Shown here: positions 46,392 through 53,022 of the stretch, piece after piece
Layout: each line of letters opens with the position of its first letter
Position numbering within the stretch: position 1 is the first letter of the stretch
DNA from: Alphaproteobacteria bacterium
Lineage (GTDB): Bacteria > Pseudomonadota > Alphaproteobacteria > Micropepsales > Micropepsaceae
DNA: 53,022 nucleotides
Assembly (NCBI GenBank): GCA_018971835.1
Contig: JAGWZW010000017.1
Span: 1 to 53,022 of the forward strand
Reading direction: 5' to 3'
Translations under genes and position numbers: made by a program
Notes under the pieces: model-generated
Databases searched by the model: none
What the model was told of the DNA's origin: nothing
What the model saw: only the letters and a program-made list of their open reading frames with translations

Positions 46392-48029
46392 TTAGGGCGA
46401 GCCGACAGCCAATTGGACGATACGGATCAGCACCAGCCCGCCCGCGACGACCAGGTAGCCGCGCAAGACGATCATCCAGACGCGGCCAAGCGTGGTGAGC
46501 CGGCCAGGCGGCAATTGATCAAACGGCTGCATGCGCCAGGTCTGACGCTCGATCCGAGTATTGACGTCCTCCCGGCCGTCTGCCTTGCCAGAAACGACAT
46601 ACAGGCCCCCCGCCGTTGCCACAGCGACGAGCGTTCCGCCGGCCAGGATGCCGATGATCTGTGACGAACCCATGTCTGGAAACAGCACCGAGGCTGTCAG
46701 GATGACCGACAGCATCACCAGCACGGCGATCACCGCGCCGGTGAAGAGGTTCAGCTTCCAGCCATTGACCCACGGACCCAGGACGGCCTTGTCGTTGCAC
46801 AGCAGCAGAAGAAACACGGTGGCACTCGGCAGCAGAACGCCGGCCAGCGTCTGCACGGCATTGGTCAGCAGCCCCAACGGCGTGCCGGGCGTGAGGACCA
46901 GGGCAGCGGCCACAACGATCAGGCCGAAGAACATCGCGTAGAACGCCTTAGCCTCGCCGGGCTTGCGATGGAGCGAGTGTTTCAGCGATAGCACGTCGCC
47001 GATGGCGTAGGCGGTGGAGAGCGACACGGCCGAGGCACCGATGAGGCAGGCATCGATCAAGGCAATAGCAAACATCACGCCTGCGGCATGGCCGGCGTAT
47101 TTCCCCAGGCCGGCGGCGACCGCACCGGCGTCGACAAAGTGCCCAAACTCCGGCTTTCCGGCGAAGGCTGCTGCCGCGAAGGCCATCATCGCCATGGCGC
47201 CGACGATCACCAGCACGATGCCAATCCACAGATCGGCACGCTCGTAGCGGATGAAGCGCGGGGTGATGCGCTTGTCGATCACATAGCTTTGCTGAAAGAA
47301 CAGCTGCCAGGGCGCGACCGTGGTGCCGACGATGGCGATGACGAGGAGCATTACGTCGCTCAGCTCGGCCCCACGCGGCATCTGTGGCGTAACGAAATCT
47401 TTTGCCACCTGCAGAATTGGCGGATGTACGATGAGGAATACCGGGATCAGCAGCAGGCTGCCGAACACCAGCGCCAGCGAAAAGCGTTCAAAGCGGCGGA
47501 AATCGCCCGTCGAAGCCGCCGCCATCACCAGCACGGCGGACGCGATCACGCCCCACACCTCGGACAGGCCGAGATACTTGAGCGCCAGGGTGATACCGAT
47601 GAACTCGGTGACGATGGTCAAGGCATTGAGCAGGAACAGGTCGATGACGCTGAAGGCGCCCCAGAACTTGCCGAAGCGCTCAAGGATCAGGCGGGCGTGG
47701 CCGACACCGGTCACTGCGCCCAGGCGCAACACCATCTCCTGGTTGACGTAAAGCACCGGGATCAAAAGGCACAGCGTCCACATCAAGCCGGTGCCGTAGT
47801 TCTGCCCGGCCTGGGTATAAGTGCCGAAGGCGCCGGCGTCATTGTCGCCGACCATGACGATGAGGCCCGGCCCCAGGATCGCCAGCAGCGTCATCAGCCG
47901 GGCGCGCCAGGTCGGGCGCGGTCCGGTATCGGTTTTGAGAATAGTGCCGAAGGCGCCCCTGATATCGCCGAGATGGGCGGAATCCAGGACGGCTTCGGCC
48001 ACTGGGGTTTCGAGTTCGCAAATCGTCAT
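46392..48029 (-). CDS. NRAMP-family divalent metal transporter, atypical binding motifs
   Basis: 545 residues with about 11-12 membrane helices plus a hydrophilic N-terminus of about 45 residues. The helix 1 metal motif DPGN of MntH is replaced by DAGA (Asp64 kept, Asn to Ala67). The helix 6 motif MPH is replaced by APW (Met to Ala239). The methionine that favours transition metals is thus absent, as described for NRAMP-related magnesium transporters (from memory). It likely moves a divalent cation such as Mg2+ or Mn2+; the substrate is not settled. It is first in an operon with the OprB-like porin. Upstream lies a 620-bp gap with an inverted repeat. Confidence 0.88.
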   Translation of the reverse strand: MTICELETPVAEAVLDSAHLGDIRGAFGTILKTDTGPRPTWRARLMTLLAILGPGLIVMVGDNDAGAFGTYTQAGQNYGTGLMWTLCLLIPVLYVNQEMVLRLGAVTGVGHARLILERFGKFWGAFSVIDLFLLNALTIVTEFIGITLALKYLGLSEVWGVIASAVLVMAAASTGDFRRFERFSLALVFGSLLLIPVFLIVHPPILQVAKDFVTPQMPRGAELSDVMLLVIAIVGTTVAPWQLFFQQSYVIDKRITPRFIRYERADLWIGIVLVIVGAMAMMAFAAAAFAGKPEFGHFVDAGAVAAGLGKYAGHAAGVMFAIALIDACLIGASAVSLSTAYAIGDVLSLKHSLHRKPGEAKAFYAMFFGLIVVAAALVLTPGTPLGLLTNAVQTLAGVLLPSATVFLLLLCNDKAVLGPWVNGWKLNLFTGAVIAVLVMLSVILTASVLFPDMGSSQIIGILAGGTLVAVATAGGLYVVSGKADGREDVNTRIERQTWRMQPFDQLPPGRLTTLGRVWMIVLRGYLVVAGGLVLIRIVQLAVGSP

Positions 48030-48304
48030 GACGGCAGTTCCAATAAGCAGGTGACGTGAACGACAAGGCGCGGCTACCGCAAGGCGCGGGTGGCGGTGTT
48101 GTCCGCCCGCGCGCGTTGAGGCAGGTCGGGAGTTAATTGGTGGTCAGGGTTGGCGCGCCGGAAGGGTTCGCCGGGCGGCCATGCCGGGTGAATAACCGGC
48201 TGAGGTACAGCCGAGCAGTTGACCGCGTGGCTGTTCCGAAAGCGGGCGAGCTAATGGCGAACTCGGAAAAAGCCCGATTGGGCCTCATAAGGGTCAGAAA
48301 CATT

Positions 48305-48351
48305 CTTGCCTCCTGTGCACTTGAGCGATCGGCCCAAGCCCGGGAGGCAAG
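48305..48351. repeat. Inverted repeat, candidate RNA structure upstream of NRAMP
   Basis: CTTGCCTCC at 48305-48313 pairs perfectly with GGAGGCAAG at 48343-48351. An inner partial stem (CTTGAG at 48320-48325 with CCCAAG at 48333-48338) would extend it. Read on the minus strand it is about 280-320 bp upstream of the NRAMP start. It does not match the yybP-ykoY or M-box consensus as I know them. Confidence 0.4.
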
Positions 48352-48589
48352 CTTCCGTTAGATCAATGCCCTTGGCGTGGGCAGCTCCACGGTCGCAGCG
48401 CATCCCGAGCAATGTGACGGTCCGGCGGGTGAAACACTCGACGCTAAGCGTCTACTGTCGCAATCGTCGGACTGACTGCTAGGTCGCGGGTTCATCAGTT
48501 CCTCTTGTGTTGACCACGGCATGCGGCATGCCGCAGGTTCGAAGACAGGGTTGCCTGCACGGCTTTCGCCCCGTCTTCTGTCGCGCTAT

Positions 48590-48609
48590 ATATACTCCCC
48601 TGGGTATAT
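48590..48609. promoter_or_regulatory. CsoR/RcnR-family operator
   Basis: ATATAC at 48590-48595 and GTATAT at 48604-48609 flank a C/G-tract centre (TCCCCTGG). This is the pattern of operators bound by CsoR/RcnR/FrmR-type repressors. It lies 43-62 bp upstream of the regulator's GTG and probably overlaps its promoter, giving self-repression. Confidence 0.65.
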
Positions 48610-48651
48610 CGCCAAGCCCCTCCGAGGGGATAATATGAAAAAAGGATCGTC

Positions 48652-48930
48652 GTGACCCACGTGATCGCCGACAGGCAGAAACTCCTCAACCGGGTCCGCC
48701 GTCTTAGGGGGCAGGTCGACGCCATCGAACGCGCCCTGGATGCCGAAGCCGCGTGCTCCGAAGTCATGCGCCTTCTGACCGCCGCCCGCGGCGCCATCAA
48801 TGGGATCATGGCCGAGGTCGTGGAGGATCACATCCACATGCACATGATCGACGAGGGCAGGAAGCCATCGCGGGCTGAAGCCGAAGCGGCAGATGAACTG
48901 GTCGAGGTGCTGCGGTCCTATATCCGCTAG
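48652..48930 (+). CDS. RcnR/FrmR-family (DUF156) metal-sensing repressor
   Basis: 92 residues, all-helical, normal family length. The GTG start follows AAGGA and gives Met-Thr-His. Ligand positions match RcnR: His3, Cys35, His60 and His64. Nickel/cobalt-sensing RcnR uses this set, whereas formaldehyde sensor FrmR lacks His64 and copper sensor CsoR uses a different His/Cys pattern. Ni(II)/Co(II) sensing is therefore the best prediction, pending biochemistry. It is convergent with the second NRAMP gene (25 bp apart). The operator just upstream suggests autoregulation and perhaps control of the neighbouring transporter genes. Confidence 0.9.
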   Translation: MTHVIADRQKLLNRVRRLRGQVDAIERALDAEAACSEVMRLLTAARGAINGIMAEVVEDHIHMHMIDEGRKPSRAEAEAADELVEVLRSYIR

Positions 48931-48955
48931 GACCAATCAGGCTGCAAGCGGGCCC

Positions 48956-50221
48956 TCAGAATGCGCTCGTCCATCCAAGCATGACGACAGTGAGCCCCAT
49001 CAACAGGCAGCCGAGCCAACCCAAAATCCTAAGCCAGCCCGGCAGCGCGACGATGCTCTGCCCGCGTCGGCCGGAGACGACCAGCATCATGGCGATCATG
49101 ATGGGGACCGCGACGATGCCGTTTATGACGGCTGTCCAGAATAGCATCGCAATGGGATCGACTTTGGTTGCTGCCAGCAGCGCGCCTGCCGTCGTTGCCG
49201 AACCGATGATGCCGTAAAAGCCGAGTGCCCGGCTTGCCGGCAGCTCCAGGCTGCCGCGCAATCCGAAGGCCTCGGCAGCAGCATAGGCGGCTGAACCGGC
49301 CAGCACCGGCACGGCGAGAAGCCCTGTCCCGATGATGCCGGCGGCAAAGAGCGCGAAGGTCAGCTGGCCGGCGATCGGCCGCAGGGCTTCAGCAGCCTGA
49401 GCCGCCGTGTTGACCTCGGTGACGCCGTGGGCATGAAGCGTCGCCGCCGTGGTCACGATGATGAAGAAGGCGATTACGTTCGATATCGTCATGCCCGTCC
49501 ACGTATCGAGCGAAACATGACCGAACGCGGCGCGTGACAGGCCGACCTTGGCCTGATGCGTCCGGCGGTAGCTGAGCCAGGATTCCTCGGCTTCCTGGGA
49601 GGCTTGCCAGAAGAACAAGTAGGGGCTGATTGTCGTACCGAAGACTGCGACCACGGTTAGCAGCAGGTCGCGATCAAACGATATCGATGGAAATATCGTC
49701 GCCAGGGCAACCTGGCCCCAAGGAACCTGCGTGCTGAACGCGGCAGCGACGTAGACGAACAACACCAGCGTCAGGAATTTCAAATAGCCGGCATAACGGT
49801 GATATGGTACGAATATCTCCGCAACCAGGCACGCAGCACCGAACGCTACCGCATAAAAAATCGCTGGTCCGCCAACCACCAGCCGCAACGAGTCGCCCAT
49901 GGCCGCGAGGTCGGCGGCGATGTTGATCGTATTCGCCATGATTAGCAGGCCAACCAAAGAATATACGACGGGCTTGGAAAACTGCTGTGCAATGTTGCGG
50001 GTCAGACCCGCCTGCGTCCCCCAGCCTATGCAGGCGCTGATGATCTGAATCGCAGCCATGAACGGCAGCGTCAGAAACATCGTCCAGGTCAGCCCATAAC
50101 CGAATTGGGCGCCAGCCTGCGAATAGGTTGCGATACCACTGGGATCATCGTCCGCGGCGCCGGTAATCAGCCCCGGACCAAGTATGCGCCAAATGCGAAG
50201 CCAGGAGCGCTTTGCGATCAC
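48956..50221 (-). CDS. NRAMP-family transporter, second atypical member
   Basis: 421 residues with about 11 membrane helices. Helix 1 carries DDDPSGIATYSQAG: DPGN of MntH becomes DPSG (Asp26 kept, Asn to Gly29). Helix 6 carries TTISPY: MPH becomes SPY (Met to Ser199). It differs from the upstream NRAMP gene both in sequence and in lacking the long N-terminus, so it is not a recent duplicate. Its start overlaps the upstream small gene by 4 bp (ATGA), indicating coupling. The substrate is unknown. Confidence 0.88.
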   Translation of the reverse strand: MIAKRSWLRIWRILGPGLITGAADDDPSGIATYSQAGAQFGYGLTWTMFLTLPFMAAIQIISACIGWGTQAGLTRNIAQQFSKPVVYSLVGLLIMANTINIAADLAAMGDSLRLVVGGPAIFYAVAFGAACLVAEIFVPYHRYAGYLKFLTLVLFVYVAAAFSTQVPWGQVALATIFPSISFDRDLLLTVVAVFGTTISPYLFFWQASQEAEESWLSYRRTHQAKVGLSRAAFGHVSLDTWTGMTISNVIAFFIIVTTAATLHAHGVTEVNTAAQAAEALRPIAGQLTFALFAAGIIGTGLLAVPVLAGSAAYAAAEAFGLRGSLELPASRALGFYGIIGSATTAGALLAATKVDPIAMLFWTAVINGIVAVPIMIAMMLVVSGRRGQSIVALPGWLRILGWLGCLLMGLTVVMLGWTSAF

Positions 50222-50577
50222 GGTTGCGATATTCCGCGTATCACATCGAGATAGTCGTTAAGGCTACCCAGGACGGCGCTTACCTGGTCAAGTGTGCGGC
50301 TGACTTGAATGAGCGTGTCGCCGGAGGCTTTGATCGTGCCCATGCCATGATCGCGCACGACGGCGGCACATTCTTGGAGTGCCTGCTGCAAGCCCGTCAA
50401 TACTTCGTCCGTCGAAGTTCCACGGGGCGAGGAAATATTGCCGGCTTTGCGTAATTCCTCGGCGGCAACAGCAAGATCATGCTGCAACGCTTCCAGCTTG
50501 GCCTGGATCGTGCGATCGAATTGGCGTTCAGCTTTTGACACCGGGCCCTCGATGATGATGGGACGGCAACTCGCCAC
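50218..50577 (-). CDS. Small hypothetical protein coupled to the second NRAMP
   Basis: 119 residues from the GTG at 50577, with AGGG upstream; a GTG at 50541 is the alternative. The sequence is helical and polar, with heptad-like segments (AKLEALQHDLAVAAEELRKA, then LIQVSRTLDQVSAVLGSLND), so a coiled coil or helical bundle is likely. No signal peptide or membrane segment. The 4-bp overlap with the NRAMP gene suggests a cytoplasmic partner or regulator of that transporter. I do not recognise the family. An FNR-like box lies 58 bp upstream. Confidence 0.65.
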   Translation of the reverse strand: MASCRPIIIEGPVSKAERQFDRTIQAKLEALQHDLAVAAEELRKAGNISSPRGTSTDEVLTGLQQALQECAAVVRDHGMGTIKASGDTLIQVSRTLDQVSAVLGSLNDYLDVIRGISQP

Positions 50578-50989
50578 CCCTTTTGCCCTTGCGGATTTCC
50601 GATCACATTCTTGCGGGAACCGATGCTGGCACGCTTGATCCAGGACAATAGATGCAAATCAATTATGTGCTGACCGGAAATGGGGTCAAGTGACGGCGAA
50701 TAATGCGGTGATTTGGTACTTTTGTCTACGCTACGGAGAGGTCGAAGAAAATCACCGACGTACGGCAGGTACCAAAACGATGTGTCCCGCCGATGGGGGC
50801 GTGGCACCGGATGACAAGAGCCCGAGGCCGGTAATGGCATCCTCAGCGTGCGTCAGGACAAACTGTCCAACTGTAGCGGCCTCCAAATCGACAACGCTAC
50901 CTCCTGTCGTCGCGTCCCGTACGGCCGATTGGCGCAGGCGGTTAGCCGGCCACGCTCATTCGGACACAGTTGTATTCCGCCGAGGCCCG
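50578..50989. other. Intergenic region with inverted repeats
   Basis: About 410 bp, no supported gene. CGGTGATTT at 50706-50714 pairs with AAATCACCG at 50749-50757, and TTTGGTAC at 50712-50719 pairs with GTACCAAA at 50769-50776. The two alternative pairings overlap, so they could form mutually exclusive stems or be remnants of a mobile element end. Confidence 0.4.
50635..50648. promoter_or_regulatory. FNR/FixK-like box upstream of the small gene/NRAMP unit
   Basis: TTGAT-CCAG-GACAA has a perfect left half and three of five bases in the right half of ATCAA. It lies 58 bp upstream of the GTG at 50577, in the position of an activator site for the minus-strand unit. Confidence 0.35.
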
Positions 50990-52078
50990 TCAACCATGTC
51001 CGTGACGATGGTGCAGATCCGGAAAGTGCGTGTGACAGTGGGCTAACGGGGCATGACGGTGGCGGTGGGTGTGTGGCTCGCCAGGCGTATCGTTCGGCGC
51101 GTGCACGTGGTGGTGATGCTCGTCGTGTATGTGCTGGTGCTCGTGTTCCATCGCTTCGTGACTGTGCTCATGCGCGTGTCGTTCGCCGAGGTGCAGATAG
51201 AGACCGATGCCCATGAGAACGGCCGCCGCGGCAAGCTGCGGACTGACGGGCTCCGAGAATATGACAACGGCCAGCGCGGCGCCGATGAAAGGCGCTATCG
51301 AAAAATAAGCGCCGGTGCGCGCGCTTCCGAGATAGCGCAAGGCAAAGACAAACAGCACCAGCGAGACGCCGTAAGCGAAGAAGCCCAAAACGGCGGCGCC
51401 CGCAAGCGCCCGTGGGGCCGGCAAGTCGGCGCCCGCGGCGAATGCCAAGGCGAGACTGACGCTGCCAGCGACAAGGCCCTTCACGGTCGTGATCTGAATG
51501 GGGTCGGCGGCGGACAGTTTGCGCGTGAGATTGTTGTCAATGCCCCAGGCAAGACAGGCGCCTGCGATCAGCAGTGAACCCCAGCCGAAACCCGATGGCC
51601 CGTGCTGCCAGGACAAAACAATGGCGCCTGCCAGGATCGCAGACGCGCCGATAAGGATGCGACGGTCAACATTCTCCCGGAATACGGTCCAGGCAATGAC
51701 CATCGTGGCGAGACCTTCCAGATTGAGCAGCAAGGAAGCGGACGATGCCGGAGTCGATGCGAGGCCCAGCATCAGCAACACCGGTCCCACAACGCCGCCG
51801 CTCAGGACAACAAGCCCGAGCCAGGGCAGATCTGCGCGCCGCAGGGGTGCTTCCGAGGGCGGCAAGGAGGCGAGCCGGCGAACGAGTTGCATCCCGGCGA
51901 GACCGATGCCTGAGCCCAAATAAAGCAGGCCGGCGAGCAACCAGGGATTAACACCGTTGCCGAGCAGAAGCTTAGCGAAAGGCGTGCTGGCACCAAAGAG
52001 TGCGGCCGAGACGAGCGCCATCGGCACGCCCCGCCCGTACATTCTTCGCTTGGATAACGTCTCGGATATCATTGCCAT
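50990..52078 (-). CDS. EamA/DMT-family permease with histidine-rich C-terminal tail
   Basis: 362 residues. Residues 1-295 carry two EamA repeats and about ten membrane helices (FGASTPFAKLLLG in helix 1, FALRYLGSARTGAYFSIAPF before the end). Residues 296-362 form a tail with 25 His in 67 residues, in runs such as EHEHQHIHDEHHHH. Plain EamA permeases lack this. A His-rich cytoplasmic or periplasmic tail next to a helix bundle is seen in metal exporters such as RcnA and CDF proteins, so metal efflux (Ni, Co or Zn) is the best guess. A neighbouring RcnR-type repressor supports this. It shows no operon partner of its own. Confidence 0.88.
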   Translation of the reverse strand: MAMISETLSKRRMYGRGVPMALVSAALFGASTPFAKLLLGNGVNPWLLAGLLYLGSGIGLAGMQLVRRLASLPPSEAPLRRADLPWLGLVVLSGGVVGPVLLMLGLASTPASSASLLLNLEGLATMVIAWTVFRENVDRRILIGASAILAGAIVLSWQHGPSGFGWGSLLIAGACLAWGIDNNLTRKLSAADPIQITTVKGLVAGSVSLALAFAAGADLPAPRALAGAAVLGFFAYGVSLVLFVFALRYLGSARTGAYFSIAPFIGAALAVVIFSEPVSPQLAAAAVLMGIGLYLHLGERHAHEHSHEAMEHEHQHIHDEHHHHVHAPNDTPGEPHTHRHRHAPLAHCHTHFPDLHHRHGHG

Positions 52079-52267
52079 GTTCAGATGTTAGCCGATCGGA
52101 TTGCGCCTGCTGAGGGCAAAATGGCGCTGTGCAACGAGTGTCCAGATCGGTTCGACACCCCTATCAACAAAAAAGCAAGGCACTTCAAGATATTTGCCAA
52201 CGCCCTTGCACCAGCACACTTTCGGTTCCCGATGTAATAGCATGGATCAGCCGGTGACTCCCGTCCC

Positions 52268-52522
52268 CTAGAACCAACCGGCGTAGACGCCGCCAATCAG
52301 CAACACACCGAATAGCGCCCGGTAGATGACGAGCGGCCAGGTGGAGAAGCGTTCGAGGAAACGCATCAGTCCCCAGATTGCCAGGAACGAGGACAGGCTC
52401 GAAACGACCAAGCCGACGCCGAGGGTGGTCCAGCCGTTCAAGGGCAGTCCGGCCCGCGCGAGTTCCCAGATTTCATGCAGGCCCGCCGCGGCGATGGCCG
52501 GTACGCCCAGCAGAAACGACAC
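52268..52522 (-). pseudogene. Truncated undecaprenyl-diphosphatase (uppP/bacA) remnant
   Basis: The last ~85 residues match the C-terminus of UppP: FLLGVPAIAAAGLHEIWELA, a membrane helix, then MRFLERFSTWPLVIYRALFG. The normal protein has about 265-275 residues. Upstream of 52522 traces of the preceding GASR motif appear in another frame (near 52555-52590), so the gene has lost its N-terminal two-thirds and carries frameshifts. The family normally recycles undecaprenyl phosphate in cell-wall synthesis; a working copy must be elsewhere. Confidence 0.65.
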
Positions 52523-52728
52523 GCACACGGCAACCGCGCAGCAAGGTACGCGCCGAAGCGGTCGCGACTGGCTCCGCCTGGTAGGGCTCCTGCCATCAGC
52601 AACGACCTTTGCGGTTACTTGGCTCGTCGCGGCCATCCAACGCGGCCTCACGGCTGCAGGAGCACGGGAATGGTGCGTCGCGCCGCTTTCATGCTACAAA
52701 TGCGCCTTCCCCCTGGTTGTGGATCGAC

Positions 52729-53022
52729 ATGGAAATCTACCTCCCCATAGCTCAGGTTGCCGTCAATTGGGTCATGCTGCTGGGTTTGGGAACGGCGGTC
52801 GGCTTTCTGTCGGGCATGTTGGGGGTCAGCGGCGGGTTCGTCACCACGCCGCTGCTGATTTTTTATGGAATTCCGTCGGGCGTCGCCGTGTCGAGCCAGG
52901 CCAGCCCGATCGCTGCAGCCTCGCTGGTCGGCGCTCTGCGTCAGGGCGGCAAGAAATCGGTCGATTACAAGATGGGACTGTGGCTGCTGCTGGGCGGGCT
53001 CGCTGGCTCGGGCGCAGGCGTC
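52729..53022 (+). CDS. TauE/SafE (TSUP) family permease, N-terminal part
   Basis: 98 codons, running off the window's end. MLLGLGTAVGFLSGMLGVSG with the following GGFVTTPLLIFYGIP block is the typical N-terminus of the TSUP family, which includes sulfite and sulfonate exporters. The ATG at 52729 lies just after the uppP remnant in the opposite direction. The ribosome binding site is weak (GGATCG). The substrate is unknown. Confidence 0.88.
   Translation, partial: MEIYLPIAQVAVNWVMLLGLGTAVGFLSGMLGVSGGFVTTPLLIFYGIPSGVAVSSQASPIAAASLVGALRQGGKKSVDYKMGLWLLLGGLAGSGAGV

Larger units (their letters stand above)
48030..48651. other. Long leader/intergenic region between the NRAMP and RcnR-like genes
   Basis: About 620 bp with no supported gene. 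It contains a 9-bp perfect inverted repeat (48305-48351) and, near the regulator gene, a CsoR-family operator. The rest could include a long 5' leader of the NRAMP-porin operon. Confidence 0.5.

Noticed and set aside
48030-48360. yybP-ykoY manganese riboswitch or M-box upstream of NRAMP
   Set aside because: The consensus loops of those classes were not found on the minus strand.
46392-50221. Recent duplication of NRAMP genes
   Set aside because: The two proteins differ in length, N-terminus and in their binding motifs, so they are distant paralogs or separately acquired.

Overview
The window is about 62-65% GC, densely coded and organised in short operons. It reads like an alphaproteobacterium: there is an UrcA-family secreted protein, a large Caulobacter/Xanthomonas-type TonB-dependent receptor with a Sus-like maltodextrin locus, and a clustered Entner-Doudoroff operon. 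A glycyl radical enzyme (GRE) with its activase, the tail of an anaerobic-type sulfatase maturase, and several FNR-like boxes suggest a facultative anaerobe. A fermentative Rhizomicrobium/Micropepsaceae-like organism would fit, but that placement is inference.

1-8.7 kb: the tail of an anaerobic sulfatase-maturating radical-SAM enzyme is followed by a putative catabolic island. It has an operon of SDR dehydrogenase, GRE and GRE activase, a convergent AraC-type regulator, and a divergent operon of carboxymuconolactone-decarboxylase-like protein, beta-keto acid cleavage enzyme (BKACE, DUF849) and MFS transporter. I do not recognise this combination as a named pathway, and the substrate is unknown.

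8.7-28.6 kb: sugar metabolism. A minus-strand operon zwf-pgl-edd-glk-eda encodes glucokinase and the whole Entner-Doudoroff route from glucose-6-phosphate. Next to it are a GH97 alpha-glucosidase, a TonB-dependent receptor, a secreted GH13 amylase, a GH13 alpha-glucosidase, a serine esterase, a LacI-type regulator and two sugar MFS permeases. Three copies of an ATACGTAT-centred palindrome lie in the two divergent promoter regions of this locus, and a different palindrome lies upstream of zwf. Together the genes would import maltodextrins across the outer membrane, cut them to glucose, and send glucose into the Entner-Doudoroff pathway.

28.6-32.5 kb: a low-density, mosaic stretch. It holds an AlpA/excisionase-like HTH gene, a 45-bp 3' fragment of tRNA-Lys(CUU) that looks like an attachment site, an alpha/beta hydrolase and a divergent AraC regulator. 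It is probably the scar of an integrated element.

32.5-44.9 kb: an ABC-type efflux operon (ATPase, FtsX-type permease, membrane fusion protein), an UrcA protein, a three-domain acyl-activating/ACP/acyltransferase fusion, a flavin-reductase-fold protein, a small HicA-like protein, a YwaF-type membrane protein, a GYD-domain protein, a SagB-type nitroreductase, a frameshifted GNAT pseudogene and a PilZ protein. FNR/FixK-like boxes precede several of these.

45-53 kb: a probable metal-homeostasis cluster. It has an OprB-like porin in operon with an atypical NRAMP, an RcnR-type repressor with its operator, a second atypical NRAMP coupled to a small hypothetical gene, and an EamA/DMT exporter with a strongly histidine-rich tail. 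A decayed uppP remnant and the start of a TauE/SafE permease close the window.
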